DNA from: Pseudoalteromonas ulvae UL12
GTDB lineage: Bacteria; Pseudomonadota; Gammaproteobacteria; Enterobacterales; Alteromonadaceae
Direction: 5' to 3'
Length of the DNA: 64,000 bases
Assembly: GCF_014925405.1 (NCBI RefSeq)
Contig: NZ_AQHJ01000026.1
Location: 62,001 to 126,000, forward strand
Position 1 is the first letter of the stretch. Each line of letters starts with the position of its first letter. Shown here one piece after another: positions 44,994 to 53,646 of this stretch. The notes beneath the pieces are model-generated. The model saw only the letters and a program-made list of their open reading frames with translations. It searched no databases and was not told where the DNA came from. A program made the translations under genes and the position numbers.

Positions 44994-45269
44994 ATGAATA
45001 AAAAACTCGATAAATTATTAAAAACACATCAAAAGCTCATCCATTCTGAAAACCAGAAGGTCGTGTCTCATGTGCAACGTGCTAAAGATGATTGGATCCT
45101 CAATACCGTCATGATCGAAGGATGTGATGTCGCATTTAAATTTCAGCGTAAAAAGAAATACAAATCACTGGTTGGCGCTCAAGTAAACTTAACTTACTAC
45201 CCTCAAACCGATACCGTGGCTGGCTTTGAAATCGAAGTTATGAAGGTAGTGCGAATTAAAATTGCTTAA
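44994..45269 (+). CDS. Small conserved-looking hypothetical protein
   Basis: 91 aa, basic N-terminal helix (NKKLDKLLKTHQKLIHSENQKVVSHVQ) followed by a compact beta segment (WILNTVMIEGCDVAFKF, GAQVNLTYYP, GFEIEVMKVVRIKIA). Codon use is like its neighbours. It fits neatly between a divergent and a convergent gene (6 bp to the latter's stop), which supports a real gene. No signal peptide. The function is unknown. Confidence 0.7.
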   Translation: MNKKLDKLLKTHQKLIHSENQKVVSHVQRAKDDWILNTVMIEGCDVAFKFQRKKKYKSLVGAQVNLTYYPQTDTVAGFEIEVMKVVRIKIA

Positions 45270-45275
45270 TGGCGA

Positions 45276-46277
45276 TTATTCAAAAATCTCGTGCATTATT
45301 TCAACATGCTCTGCCACTTCTTCCGTTTGTGAAAACATAGCAATATGCATCAGTGCATCGCCTTCTTGCACTAACGGAATATTTAAACGACCAATGACAA
45401 TCCCTTCATTTTTCGCTTTAATGGTTTCAACACGCTGACCATTTGGCTCATAAATTTTAGCTATGGCTTCGTCTTTCTGAACATGATCACCTAAGTTTTT
45501 CAACAAATGCACTATGCCACTTTCTGTTGCTCTAAGCCAAGAGCTGGTACTTGCAACAAAAGGGGCCACAGTATGCTTGCGGTTAACCTTACGTAACATG
45601 CCCAAATGACGCATGACATCGAGTACCCCTCTTAGGCCGGCGCGAATACATAGCTCATCAAATCGCAATGCTTCACCTGCTTCATACAGTAAGATTTTAA
45701 CCCCACTATCGGCAGCAGCTTGGCGCAAAGATCCATCACGTAAGTTTGAATTTAATAACACAGGTACACCAAACGCTTCAGCCATCGCCAAGGTTTCTTC
45801 ATCTTGAAGATTGGCTCGCACTTGAGGCAAATTACTGCGATGAACCGCCCCTGTATGTAAATCAATGCCATAATCGCATTTTTCAACGATTTCTTTTAAA
45901 AATAAATTGGCCAGACGCCCTGCTAGTGAGCCTTTTTGAGAGCCCGGAAAACAGCGATTTAAATCACGGCGATCGGGTAAATAGCGGCTTTGATTAAGTA
46001 CACCAAATACATTCACCATAGGGACTAAAATCAAGGTGCCTTTGAGCGATTTTAATGCCTCTTGGCTTTGCAAACGTCTGATAATCTCGATGCCATTGAG
46101 CTCATCACCATGAATCGCCGCGCTGATAAATAAATTGGGTCCAGCACGTTTACCACGGATCACCGTGACAGGAATCGACATATCGGTTCCTGTGTATAAT
46201 TTTGCCACCGGGATATTGATTTGAGAACGGCTGCCAAGCGCAATCTCAGTTCCACAAAAGACAAATGATTTTGGCAC
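45276..46277 (-). CDS. Succinylglutamate desuccinylase/aspartoacylase family protein
   Basis: Zinc amidohydrolase of the AstE/AspA family (M14-like). It has 333 aa. The zinc motif is AAIHGDELNG (His, Glu), then DLNRCFPG (Arg) and GIDLHTGAVHRSNLPQ (second His). It is longer than AspA and carries a C-terminal beta domain (HVQKDEAIAKIYEPNGQRVETIKAKNEG) seen in the COG3608 group. The substrate is unknown; these often modify small peptides or N-acyl amino acids. A MITE lies upstream. Confidence 0.9.
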   Translation of the reverse strand: MPKSFVFCGTEIALGSRSQINIPVAKLYTGTDMSIPVTVIRGKRAGPNLFISAAIHGDELNGIEIIRRLQSQEALKSLKGTLILVPMVNVFGVLNQSRYLPDRRDLNRCFPGSQKGSLAGRLANLFLKEIVEKCDYGIDLHTGAVHRSNLPQVRANLQDEETLAMAEAFGVPVLLNSNLRDGSLRQAAADSGVKILLYEAGEALRFDELCIRAGLRGVLDVMRHLGMLRKVNRKHTVAPFVASTSSWLRATESGIVHLLKNLGDHVQKDEAIAKIYEPNGQRVETIKAKNEGIVIGRLNIPLVQEGDALMHIAMFSQTEEVAEHVEIMHEIFE

Positions 46278-46366
46278 AGTTTAATCACCTTAAAATAAAA
46301 AATCGCTTCACCATTAAAGCAATCTCTACTGATATTATGTATAGATAATACTTTACGAATAAACTA

Positions 46367-46541
46367 GGGTCTGTTGCTCTTTCAAGGTTGTTTTTACTGC
46401 AAATTGTTACTCATTGAGACAAGTCAGAGGCTTTGCAATGTAGTTTTTCTACATAACAAGCCGATAACACAGTCAAAGTGAGTCACAAAGGCAGTTTGAA
46501 GAGTTCAGCTAAAAACGCCCTCAGAAAATAGCAACACACTC
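46367..46541. repeat. MITE-like element, family 2, complete copy
   Basis: 175 bp between TA dinucleotides. The left end GGGTCTGTTGCTCTTTC and right end (inward) GAGTGTGTTGCTATTTTC are imperfect inverted repeats. The interior is shared with the degraded copy at 40956. It has no coding capacity. The remaining sequence of the 490-bp gap (46278-46769) shows nothing more. Confidence 0.75.
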
Positions 46542-46769
46542 TAATTACAGGACTTTTCAAATTAAGACAATCTTTTTAACAGCTTATATTCTGAAAAAGA
46601 AACTAGGCGGTATGATTTAACATCAGCAGGCTGAGACAGCCATTCAAGCAGTGGTTTTAGCAAAAAAGAAGGGGAATTTGCGTGTAAAACTCAAATTGCT
46701 CACACGCAAATTCTTTACAATTATCAATAATAACGAGCAACTGTGGTGCTCTAATACTCATTAGGTTAT

Positions 46770-47609
46770 TTATTTAACCCCCAGCTCTCTTAATCGTTCG
46801 TCAAGATAACTCTGCGCGGTGTAGCGCTCTGATAACACGACCTCAGGATGAGGGTGCAGAAATAATGGCAAAGAAATCCGTGATTTATCGCTCGCTTTAC
46901 CGCTTGGATTTATCACTCGATGGATTGTTGAAGGAAAATAACCACCTGACACTTCTTGCAACATATCTCCGATATTAATAATCAAATTACCAAAATCACA
47001 GGGAACATCTAACCAGCCACCGTCTTGGGTTTGGACTTGTAAACCCGGCTCATTAGCCGCAGGTAGCACTGTAAGTAAATTAATATCACCATGGGCTGCT
47101 GCACGAATCGCTCCCGGCTCCTCATCACCTGTCATTGGTGGGTAGTGTAAAATACGCAGTAATGTTTTTTCACTGTCAGCAATCATGTCTTTTAAATCAA
47201 TGGAAAAATGCTGGCTCACTTCGGCGGGAGAATTATCTTGTACCCAGCTGAGTAATTGCGCCGCAAATTCACTGGCTAATCGGTAGTACTCACGGATCTC
47301 TGCTTCTAATTGTGCAGGCACACGCCCCTTCGGATACACATGATAATACTCTTTAATATCTTTGACTTGATGCCCCTTAGCCACTTCAGAAACAGACGGC
47401 GGAAAGTAACCATCTTGAGTCTCTTTGCTAAATAAGAAATCATTTTTTTGCTCAGAATTAAAAAAAGCCTGCCAATTATTATAAATTGATTCAACAAGCT
47501 GTTGTGGGATCGGATGATTTTTTAACACACCAAAACCAGTATTACGTAAAGATTCAACAAATTGCTGCGCAGCATCATCTGCAAGGTAGTCAACGGTAGG
47601 GAGTTGCAT
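46770..47609 (-). CDS. 2-oxoglutarate/Fe(II)-dependent dioxygenase (IPNS-like)
   Basis: 279 aa of the isopenicillin N synthase-like family. The DIOX_N-like start LPTVDYLADDAAQQFVESLRNTGFGVL is followed by the iron ligands in AAHGDINLLTVLP (His, Asp) and STIHRVINP (His), and the 2OG-binding RISLPLF (Arg). The substrate cannot be inferred, since related enzymes act on amino acids, peptides or flavonoids. It is monocistronic. Confidence 0.92.
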   Translation of the reverse strand: MQLPTVDYLADDAAQQFVESLRNTGFGVLKNHPIPQQLVESIYNNWQAFFNSEQKNDFLFSKETQDGYFPPSVSEVAKGHQVKDIKEYYHVYPKGRVPAQLEAEIREYYRLASEFAAQLLSWVQDNSPAEVSQHFSIDLKDMIADSEKTLLRILHYPPMTGDEEPGAIRAAAHGDINLLTVLPAANEPGLQVQTQDGGWLDVPCDFGNLIINIGDMLQEVSGGYFPSTIHRVINPSGKASDKSRISLPLFLHPHPEVVLSERYTAQSYLDERLRELGVK

Positions 47610-48202
47610 GAGAGTTCCACCAAAAAATAAAAGCTAGTTTAAAAAGGTATCCAATAAATAACAAGCATACGACTGTTTGAAAAACAAGCAATTAAAACCC
47701 TGTATTTTCTCAACCAACTGATAAAGCTAAGTAAATAATGAAAATTTGATTTTAGTGCTTTTACTTAAAATTGATATAGATCATCTTTGCTTCATAAAAA
47801 CAGACTCACCAAAATGCTCTGCATTTATACAATCAACAATGTCATTTACAGCTTAAATAAGCCTAAAACTAACGGTGCAAAAAGCACCTATGACTTGAAT
47901 AGTGCCATCTTAGGGTTAACCGATAAACCTCTCGGCTTTGGCTTCCTGCGTCGCCCTGCCCTCTAAAGCCATTTAGACGAAGTGCCCCCTGATATTTCAA
48001 AAGAGTGAAAAGCGTTAGGTAACGATAAGATCGTATTAAGAGAGCCTCTATATGTGTTTGCATACTGTTATTAAAAAAGCACCACGATTTAACAGCTAAC
48101 CGACAGATGAAGTAGATGAATGTATTGATTGATTTGGATTTGACCGCTTGCGCGGTCAAAAAGATAAGTAATGCCTATTGACGAGAGATTGGTTCAGATG
48201 GG
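47610..48202. other. 590-bp intergenic region without a convincing gene
   Basis: It holds a short GGTGC-A5-GCACC dyad near 47873-47887 and the stem-loop at 48139. A 96-codon open frame on the minus strand (47869-48159) has no SD and no recognisable protein, and I leave it out. The sequence may contain a decayed repeat. Confidence 0.5.
48139..48160 (-). terminator. Stem-loop after the serine protease gene
   Basis: TTTGACCGC/GCGGTCAAA 9-bp stem with a TTGC loop, 42 bp after the stop. The T tract on the minus strand is poor, so its action as a terminator is uncertain. Confidence 0.5.
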
Positions 48203-48991
48203 TTAGCTACCCAATACACCTAATATCCAGTCATGGTAATTTGACACCCTAACTTGATAAGCAGTAGTACCATACAAACCACCTTTAAAATCAGATATAT
48301 CGCCATGCCCTAACTGCCAACTTGATAAACCTACAAGAAAAGGAACACCTTCTTGAAAGATAACAGAAGCACCACCGCTATCTCCTGAACCATGCATACC
48401 TTCAAGTGGTAATGCGTTTTCTGGTTCGTCAAAGTTAAATGATAACCAGTTACCTTTCGCACTTTCAACAATATTTTGAAACTGGTTCATCACACGAAGT
48501 GATTTAGTATCTGGGTCTTCCCCAGTTAATCCGTTCCCAGTAGCTCCCCTACCATAGACTGTAATTGTTTTGTCTTTTTCACTTTTACCAGAATATATAT
48601 TGATTGGTTCTACACCACTAACAGTTGAAGTTAATTTGATTAACGCTATATCACTTCTCGATTCGAAAAAATTCATTAGTGGCGCTAAATCACCTTTAAG
48701 TAAATCTTTATTAGGTTGGGTGTAATCTGGATGTATATGAACGCTTTCAATTTCATACACTTTTGAACCAATTAATAAATCCTTACCAACATAATCATAA
48801 AATATAGTGTGTGCTACAGTTACAACCCATTGTGAATTTATTAATACTGCATGTCCTTCATGGGGCATATCTATTAGATATTCAGGCTTTTTATCAATGA
48901 CATAATTTTCAGGGGGAACATCATGTCTCTTCACTACAGCATTGCTGCATGTAGAAAAGAAAATAATTGATATGATAAATAAAACTTTCAT
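48203..48991 (-). CDS. Secreted trypsin-like serine protease
   Basis: 262 aa with a signal peptide (about 1-18). The chymotrypsin-fold triad is visible as His61 (VVTVAHT), Asp114 (SDIALIKL) and Ser205 (GSGDSGGAS). The usual four-residue IVGG activation site is absent; the domain starts with EYLIDMPHEGHAVLI. The gene is more AT-rich than its neighbours and lies between a gene-poor stretch and a repeat-rich one, which hints at acquisition. It may be self-activating or regulated by another protease. The target is unknown. Confidence 0.9.
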   Translation of the reverse strand: MKVLFIISIIFFSTCSNAVVKRHDVPPENYVIDKKPEYLIDMPHEGHAVLINSQWVVTVAHTIFYDYVGKDLLIGSKVYEIESVHIHPDYTQPNKDLLKGDLAPLMNFFESRSDIALIKLTSTVSGVEPINIYSGKSEKDKTITVYGRGATGNGLTGEDPDTKSLRVMNQFQNIVESAKGNWLSFNFDEPENALPLEGMHGSGDSGGASVIFQEGVPFLVGLSSWQLGHGDISDFKGGLYGTTAYQVRVSNYHDWILGVLGS

Positions 48992-49166
48992 ATTACGTCC
49001 ATGTTCATTGATGGGTAGCTAACGAGCCTGTAGATTTACTCGTTTTCAAGTTATTTTAATTAGTCTTTGAACCATAACTGAGTTCCTATTTTGATTCAAT
49101 CGTTTAGGCTGTTTTGAGGTGAGATTTTAAATCGGGGTTTTAGATTGGTTTTCTTGCGGTATCTGT

Positions 49167-49202
49167 GAGGTGTTGGAGGTGTTGGAGGTGTTGGAGGTGT
49201 TT
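49167..49202. repeat. Four tandem 9-bp units
   Basis: GAGGTGTTG occurs three times exactly, with a fourth copy ending in T, in the non-coding stretch upstream of the protease gene. Confidence 0.9.
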
Positions 49203-49366
49203 TCAAGAGTTTCCCCTGCTTAATAAAAATACATGACAGTTACAAATACCCCTTTGATTTTAAATCTTTTTCATTATGAAACAATACAAATCGGTATCGA
49301 AATTAGTGATGGATTGAATGACTTCTGTTTAGAAATCATTGATTGAACAAATCACAAACAAACTCT

Positions 49367-49383
49367 GTCGCGACATAAAGTCG
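49367..49383. repeat. REP-like palindrome, type 1
   Basis: TCGCGACATAAAGTCGT recurs with the same core (TCGCGACATAAAGTC) at 50078-50102, there followed by CTGCTACA. Reverse-complemented it reads TGTAGCAG-TGACTTTATGTCGCGA, the layout of gammaproteobacterial REP elements. Confidence 0.65.
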
Positions 49384-49408
49384 TTTAGACAAACAGCTTG
49401 CAAATAAC

Positions 49409-49644
49409 ACCGATGCCAACCTCCCCCGTGATCACGCCCGGGAAATAAACAATTGATGAGTCTTGCATTTCATGGATGAAATGCAAGGTGAAGCTTGGCC
49501 ATGGATGGCCTATCTTCACTGTTGACGTTCACATCAATTGATTATTTGCAGGATTTAGCGTGATGTCGGGGCGCTGAGAGTGTCCAGAGAGGGGGTCAGC
49601 GGCAGCCCCTCTTTGGTCGCCAACGCGACAACGGGGTTAATTTG
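49409..49644. repeat. Structured 240-bp repeat, copy A
   Basis: Nearly identical to 49769-50011. From the shared start ACCGATGCCAAC it has an outer inverted repeat (AATAAACAATTGATG / CATCAATTGATTATT), an inner hairpin GCATTTCAT-gg-ATGAAATGC, a stem GGTGAA/TTCAC enclosing GGCCAT-gg-ATGGCC, and downstream a hairpin AGAGGGG/CCCCTCT. No protein-coding frame is shared. Confidence 0.9.
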
Positions 49645-49703
49645 AAAAGCAGTTTTTTAATTTAAAAGCAGTTGTTTATTTGAAAACCGCTTTTAAATAA
49701 CTT

Positions 49704-49725
49704 TCGGGCTAAAGCCCAACCTACA
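49704..49725. repeat. REP-like palindrome, type 2
   Basis: CGGGCTAAAGCCCAACCTACA is the reverse complement of the widespread TGTAGGTTGGGCTTTAGCCCG repeat type. A diverged copy with CGAGCTAAAGCTCAACCTACA lies at 50040-50060, with the stem change compensated on both sides. Confidence 0.75.
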
Positions 49726-49768
49726 AAAGCGGCCGAGGCTTGCACCTACAACCAATTTAAAAACATAC

Positions 49769-50011
49769 ACCGATGCCAACAATCTCCCCGTGATCACGCC
49801 CGTAAAATAAGCAATTGATGAGTCCGGCATTTCATGGATGAAATGCAAGGTGAAGCTTGGCCATGGATGGCCTATCTTCACCACTGACGCTCACATCAAT
49901 TGATTATTTGCAGGATTTAGCGTGATGTCGGGGCGCGGAGAGTGTCCAGAGAGGGGGCAGCGCTAGCCCCTCTTTGGCTGTCGTCGCCAGCGCGACAAAG
50001 ATGTTAATTTG
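49769..50011. repeat. Structured 240-bp repeat, copy B
   Basis: Same order of elements as copy A in direct orientation 360 bp away. Differences fall mainly in loops and flanks. The inner stem GGTGAA/TTCACC is fully paired here, while copy A has lost the last pair. Confidence 0.9.
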
Positions 50012-50134
50012 CAAACGAGTAATCCAGTTAAATAGCCGTCGAGCTAAAGCTCAACCTACAAATCACAAGTACGGCCAATCGCGACATAAAGTCACTGCTA
50101 CAATTCGAACATACGAACTTTTCTCAAAGCTCAA

Positions 50135-50170
50135 ACCGATGCCAAAACCCCGTGCTCACGCCCTAATATA
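50135..50170. repeat. Structured repeat, 5' fragment (copy C)
   Basis: Only the leading block ACCGATGCCAAA...CCCCGTGCTCACGCCC of copies A and B is present. The rest of the 48992-50665 gap outside the listed repeats shows no gene. Confidence 0.7.
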
Positions 50171-50665
50171 AAACAGGCTAAATCTTGATTTCTATACATC
50201 ATCACCTTTGACTGAGCGTTTCTCGCTCTAACCAAATATCAAATATCTAATATCGATAGTTTCTCTCACCCATTAAACCGACCCCAACAGCACATTAATC
50301 ACCTTTTCTAAACAAGCCTCACACGCCGTTAAACTGTTAACTCCATACGAACGGCAAGTTCTGCTCTCAACATATACTGAACGTGAATCGCAGACATATA
50401 ATTTAGGCAACTGGCATCTCACCACCTCTGACAGACACCCTTACAGATAAGCTATCTCTGTGCGATAATGTATAAGGATTGTGTGTTTTCCTATATTTTT
50501 TTCGAAGTTGAGTGTCATTAATTGCCCTACAATTATTTATACGCGCTTCACATAAAATGAATCCACGACTTTATACACACATGATCTCAAATACTAAAAA
50601 AAACGAAGACAGCTAGAAACAAACAATGAGCTTAAGCTCATGAAAAATGAGAGCTTTGGAACGCA

Positions 50666-52117
50666 ATGACAACCACAGAATACAGCAGCGATACACCAAG
50701 TATCTTTTGGCACGACTATGAGACCTTTGGTGCCAACCCTCAAAAAGACCGTCCGAGTCAATTTGCAGGCGTGCGCACAGATTTAGATCTAAACATTATT
50801 GGTGAGCCACTGATTATTTATTGCAAGCCGGCTCCAGATTACTTACCCCATCCGCAAGCGTGTTTAATCACCGGGATCACCCCTCAGCATGCACAAAAAC
50901 ATGGTTTGATTGAAGCCGAGTTTATCGCCAAAATTCACCATGAATTCGCCAAGCCAAATACATGTGTGGCTGGTTATAATAGTATTCGCTTTGATGATGA
51001 AGTCAGTCGTTATGCATTTTACCGCAATTTTTATGATCCGTATGCTCGAGAATGGCAACACGGCAATAGCCGCTGGGACATTATTGACTTAGTGCGAGCC
51101 TGTTATGCTCTGCGCCCTGAAGGGATTAATTGGCCTCGAAAAGAAGATGGTAGCCCAAGTTTTAAATTAGAAGAGCTCACCAAAGCCAACGGCATTGAGC
51201 ATGCCGCTGCGCACGATGCCTTATCGGATGTCACAGCAACTATCGCTTTGGCCAAGCTTATTAAAGATACGCAGCCAAAACTGTATGATTTTTTCTTTAA
51301 GTTGCGCTTTAAAAAGGCCGTGGCTGATTTATTTGATATTTTCAATATGGTGCCGCTGGTTCATACCTCATCAAAAATTCCAGCAAGCCAAGGTTGTACA
51401 ACTTGGATTGCGCCCATGGCGTTTCATCCAGTCAATAAAAATGCAGTGATTTGTTTCAACCTCACCCATGATCCCAGCCCACTGCTTGAATTAACCGCTG
51501 ACGAAATCCGCGGCAAACTCTACACTAAACGCAGTGAGTTAGCTGAAGGTGAACAACCGATAGGCTTAAAACTCGTGCACCTCAATAAATGCCCGATTGT
51601 CGCCCCCGCAAAAACCCTGTTGCCAGAAAACGCGGCTAATATTGGCATCGATCGCGAGCAATGTTTAAAACACTTGGCTGTACTCAAAGCACACCCTGAA
51701 CTGCGCGAAAAAGTCACCGAGGTATTTCAATCACAACAAGACTTTACAGGCAGCGATAATTGCGATTACCAGCTCTATAGCGGCTTTACTTCCAATGCTG
51801 ATAAACATAAGTTTGATATTATCCGTGAAGCGCAGCCGCAAAATCTAGCCACCTTAGGCCTTGAGTTTGAAGACAAAAAATTCGACACTTTATTATTTCG
51901 TTATCGCGCGCGTAACTACCCCGAAACTCTGTCACCGCAAGAAATTGAACAATGGCGAAAATACTGTCAGAACAAACTGATGCATGGCGAAGACAGTCCA
52001 TCAATTGATGCCCAAGAATTCATGATGAACCTCGAAAACTTGGTCCATGAAAACGAAGGCAATGAACGCAACATGAGTATTCTAAAAGCCCTCTATCACT
52101 ACGCACAAAATTTATAA
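50666..52117 (+). CDS. sbcB: Exodeoxyribonuclease I
   Basis: Single-strand-specific 3'-5' exonuclease used in mismatch repair and recombination. It has 483 aa (E. coli 475). The DnaQ-like DEDD motifs are IFWHDYETFGANP, GYNSIRFDDEVSRY and EHAAAHDALSDVTATI. The SH3-like and C-terminal domains are present (LSPQEIEQWRKYCQNKLMHG). It has its own terminator. It is adjacent to the repeat-rich stretch but normal in itself. Confidence 0.96.
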   Translation: MTTTEYSSDTPSIFWHDYETFGANPQKDRPSQFAGVRTDLDLNIIGEPLIIYCKPAPDYLPHPQACLITGITPQHAQKHGLIEAEFIAKIHHEFAKPNTCVAGYNSIRFDDEVSRYAFYRNFYDPYAREWQHGNSRWDIIDLVRACYALRPEGINWPRKEDGSPSFKLEELTKANGIEHAAAHDALSDVTATIALAKLIKDTQPKLYDFFFKLRFKKAVADLFDIFNMVPLVHTSSKIPASQGCTTWIAPMAFHPVNKNAVICFNLTHDPSPLLELTADEIRGKLYTKRSELAEGEQPIGLKLVHLNKCPIVAPAKTLLPENAANIGIDREQCLKHLAVLKAHPELREKVTEVFQSQQDFTGSDNCDYQLYSGFTSNADKHKFDIIREAQPQNLATLGLEFEDKKFDTLLFRYRARNYPETLSPQEIEQWRKYCQNKLMHGEDSPSIDAQEFMMNLENLVHENEGNERNMSILKALYHYAQNL

Positions 52118-52142
52118 CTGTGAACTCTCAGCAAGAAAAACT

Positions 52143-52168
52143 AAAAAGGTGCTGTCGGCACCTTTTTT
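52143..52168 (+). terminator. Terminator of sbcB
   Basis: GGTGC/GCACC extended by A5/T pairs, followed by six T. The A run on the left also allows use from the minus strand. Confidence 0.9.
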
Positions 52169-52193
52169 AATCTCTCACGCTTACTTATTACAC

Positions 52194-53075
52194 TTATTTA
52201 TCGCGGTTGCGCTCTAAACGAGACAATAAGCTTGAGGTATCGTGGCGATTGCCACCCATGGCTTGCACATCCGCATAAAATTGGTCAACTAATGCCGTAA
52301 CGGGTAACGCCGCGCCATTGTTGCGGGCTTCACTTAGGGCGATGCCTAAATCTTTTCGCATCCAATCAACAGCAAAACCAAAATCGTATTCCCCTGCCCA
52401 CATGGTTTTATGGCGGTTTTCCATTTGCCACGAACCGGCCGCGCCTTTAGCGATAGTGTCCATGACTTTTTCACCATCAAGGCCCGCAGAGCGGGCAAAA
52501 TGCAATCCTTCAGCTAACCCCTGAACAACCCCTGCAATGCAAATTTGATTGACCATTTTACACAACTGCCCAGCACCAACAGGCCCTAACAATTGGCTAA
52601 AACGAGCGTAAGCCGCCATGACAGGTTGAGCACGATTAAACAGCGCCTCATCGCCTCCGCACATAATGGTCAACACGCCATTTTCAGCCCCGGCTTGCCC
52701 GCCAGATACTGGCGCATCCATAAATTGTACTTCATTTAACTTTGCAGCAGCGGCGACTTCTTTAGCAACATCCGCTGACGTGGTCGTATGATCGACCAGC
52801 GCAGCACCGGCCGCCATGGTCGACAACACACCATCGTTGCCGAGTGTGACTGCACGTAAATCATCATCATTTCCCACACAGATAAACACAAAATCAGCAC
52901 CGGATGCGGCAAGTGCTGGGGTTTTTGCCACACTGCCGGGATATTGCTCGGCCCATTGCAGCGCCTTTTCTATAGTACGGTTATACACCGTGACTTTATA
53001 CCCAGCTTTGGTTAAATGACCCGCCATAGGAAACCCCATAACGCCTAAGCCAATAAAGGCAACATTGATTGACAT
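52194..53075 (-). CDS. NAD(P)-dependent beta-hydroxyacid dehydrogenase
   Basis: 293 aa, 3-hydroxyisobutyrate dehydrogenase/tartronate semialdehyde reductase family. The Rossmann motif is FIGLGVMGFPMAGHL, the substrate motif DAPVSGGQAGAENG, and the catalytic Lys is in CKMVNQICIAG. The specificity within the family is not clear, as no glyoxylate or valine pathway genes are adjacent. It is divergent from glutathione peroxidase, with 90 bp between. Confidence 0.93.
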   Translation of the reverse strand: MSINVAFIGLGVMGFPMAGHLTKAGYKVTVYNRTIEKALQWAEQYPGSVAKTPALAASGADFVFICVGNDDDLRAVTLGNDGVLSTMAAGAALVDHTTTSADVAKEVAAAAKLNEVQFMDAPVSGGQAGAENGVLTIMCGGDEALFNRAQPVMAAYARFSQLLGPVGAGQLCKMVNQICIAGVVQGLAEGLHFARSAGLDGEKVMDTIAKGAAGSWQMENRHKTMWAGEYDFGFAVDWMRKDLGIALSEARNNGAALPVTALVDQFYADVQAMGGNRHDTSSLLSRLERNRDK

Positions 53076-53165
53076 AATTTTGTCCTATTTGCTTGCTAAA
53101 CTCTGATAATTAACATGATTATAAGGAGAACTCATTCGTTTTCCTACCCATTAAAAGGAAACCTA

Positions 53166-53645
53166 ATGGCGTCTATTTTTGATTTTAGTGCCCCGCTTGC
53201 CAACGGTGAGCTGCTTGAACTTGCACAATTTCAAGGCCAACCGCTATTGATAGTCAATACTGCGAGTAAATGCGAGTTAACACCGCAATATGTCGCACTC
53301 GAGCAACTCTACCAAAAATACAAAGCGCAAGGCTTTCATGTACTGGCGTTCCCGTGTAATCAATTTGAAAACAAAGAACCGGCGCAAAATGATGAAATAA
53401 AACAGTTTTGTGAGCTACAATTCGGTATCAGCTTCCCGATATTCTCAAAAGTCGCTGTCAATGGCCCAGATGCGCTTCCGTTGTTTAACTTTCTTAAAAC
53501 AAACTCTCGCGGCTTAATGCATGCTCGGGCAATTAAATGGAACTTTACCAAGTTTTTAATTAACCGCGCTGGTCAAGTCGAAGCTCGGTACGCCCCTCGT
53601 ACTAAGCCAGATGCTATCAGTGCCGTAATAGAGAGCATTTTATAA
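53166..53645 (+). CDS. Glutathione peroxidase family protein (Cys type)
   Basis: Thiol peroxidase acting on hydroperoxides. The start is ATG 53166 with AAAGGAAA upstream; an earlier in-frame ATG is less likely. It has 159 aa. The catalytic tetrad is Cys36 (TASKCELTPQY), Gln in FPCNQF, Trp and Asn in IKWNFTKF. The usual Gly before the active site is replaced (KCELT rather than CGLT). Bacterial Cys-type enzymes often use thioredoxin. It is one base from ldhA and probably co-transcribed with it. Confidence 0.93.
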   Translation: MASIFDFSAPLANGELLELAQFQGQPLLIVNTASKCELTPQYVALEQLYQKYKAQGFHVLAFPCNQFENKEPAQNDEIKQFCELQFGISFPIFSKVAVNGPDALPLFNFLKTNSRGLMHARAIKWNFTKFLINRAGQVEARYAPRTKPDAISAVIESIL

Positions 53646-53646
53646 G

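Noticed and set aside
47869..48159. 96-codon open frame on the minus strand between the oxygenase and protease genes
   Set aside because: No SD, unlikely composition and no recognisable protein. It overlaps dyads and looks like chance coding in a repeat-like region.
49693..49884. 63-codon open frame inside the structured repeat
   Set aside because: It covers repeat copy B and a REP palindrome, and it has no SD. The frame is a by-product of the palindromes.
49409..50011. Integron attC sites or a retron msr-msd
   Set aside because: No integrase or reverse transcriptase is nearby, and the hairpin layout does not show the attC R/L boxes.
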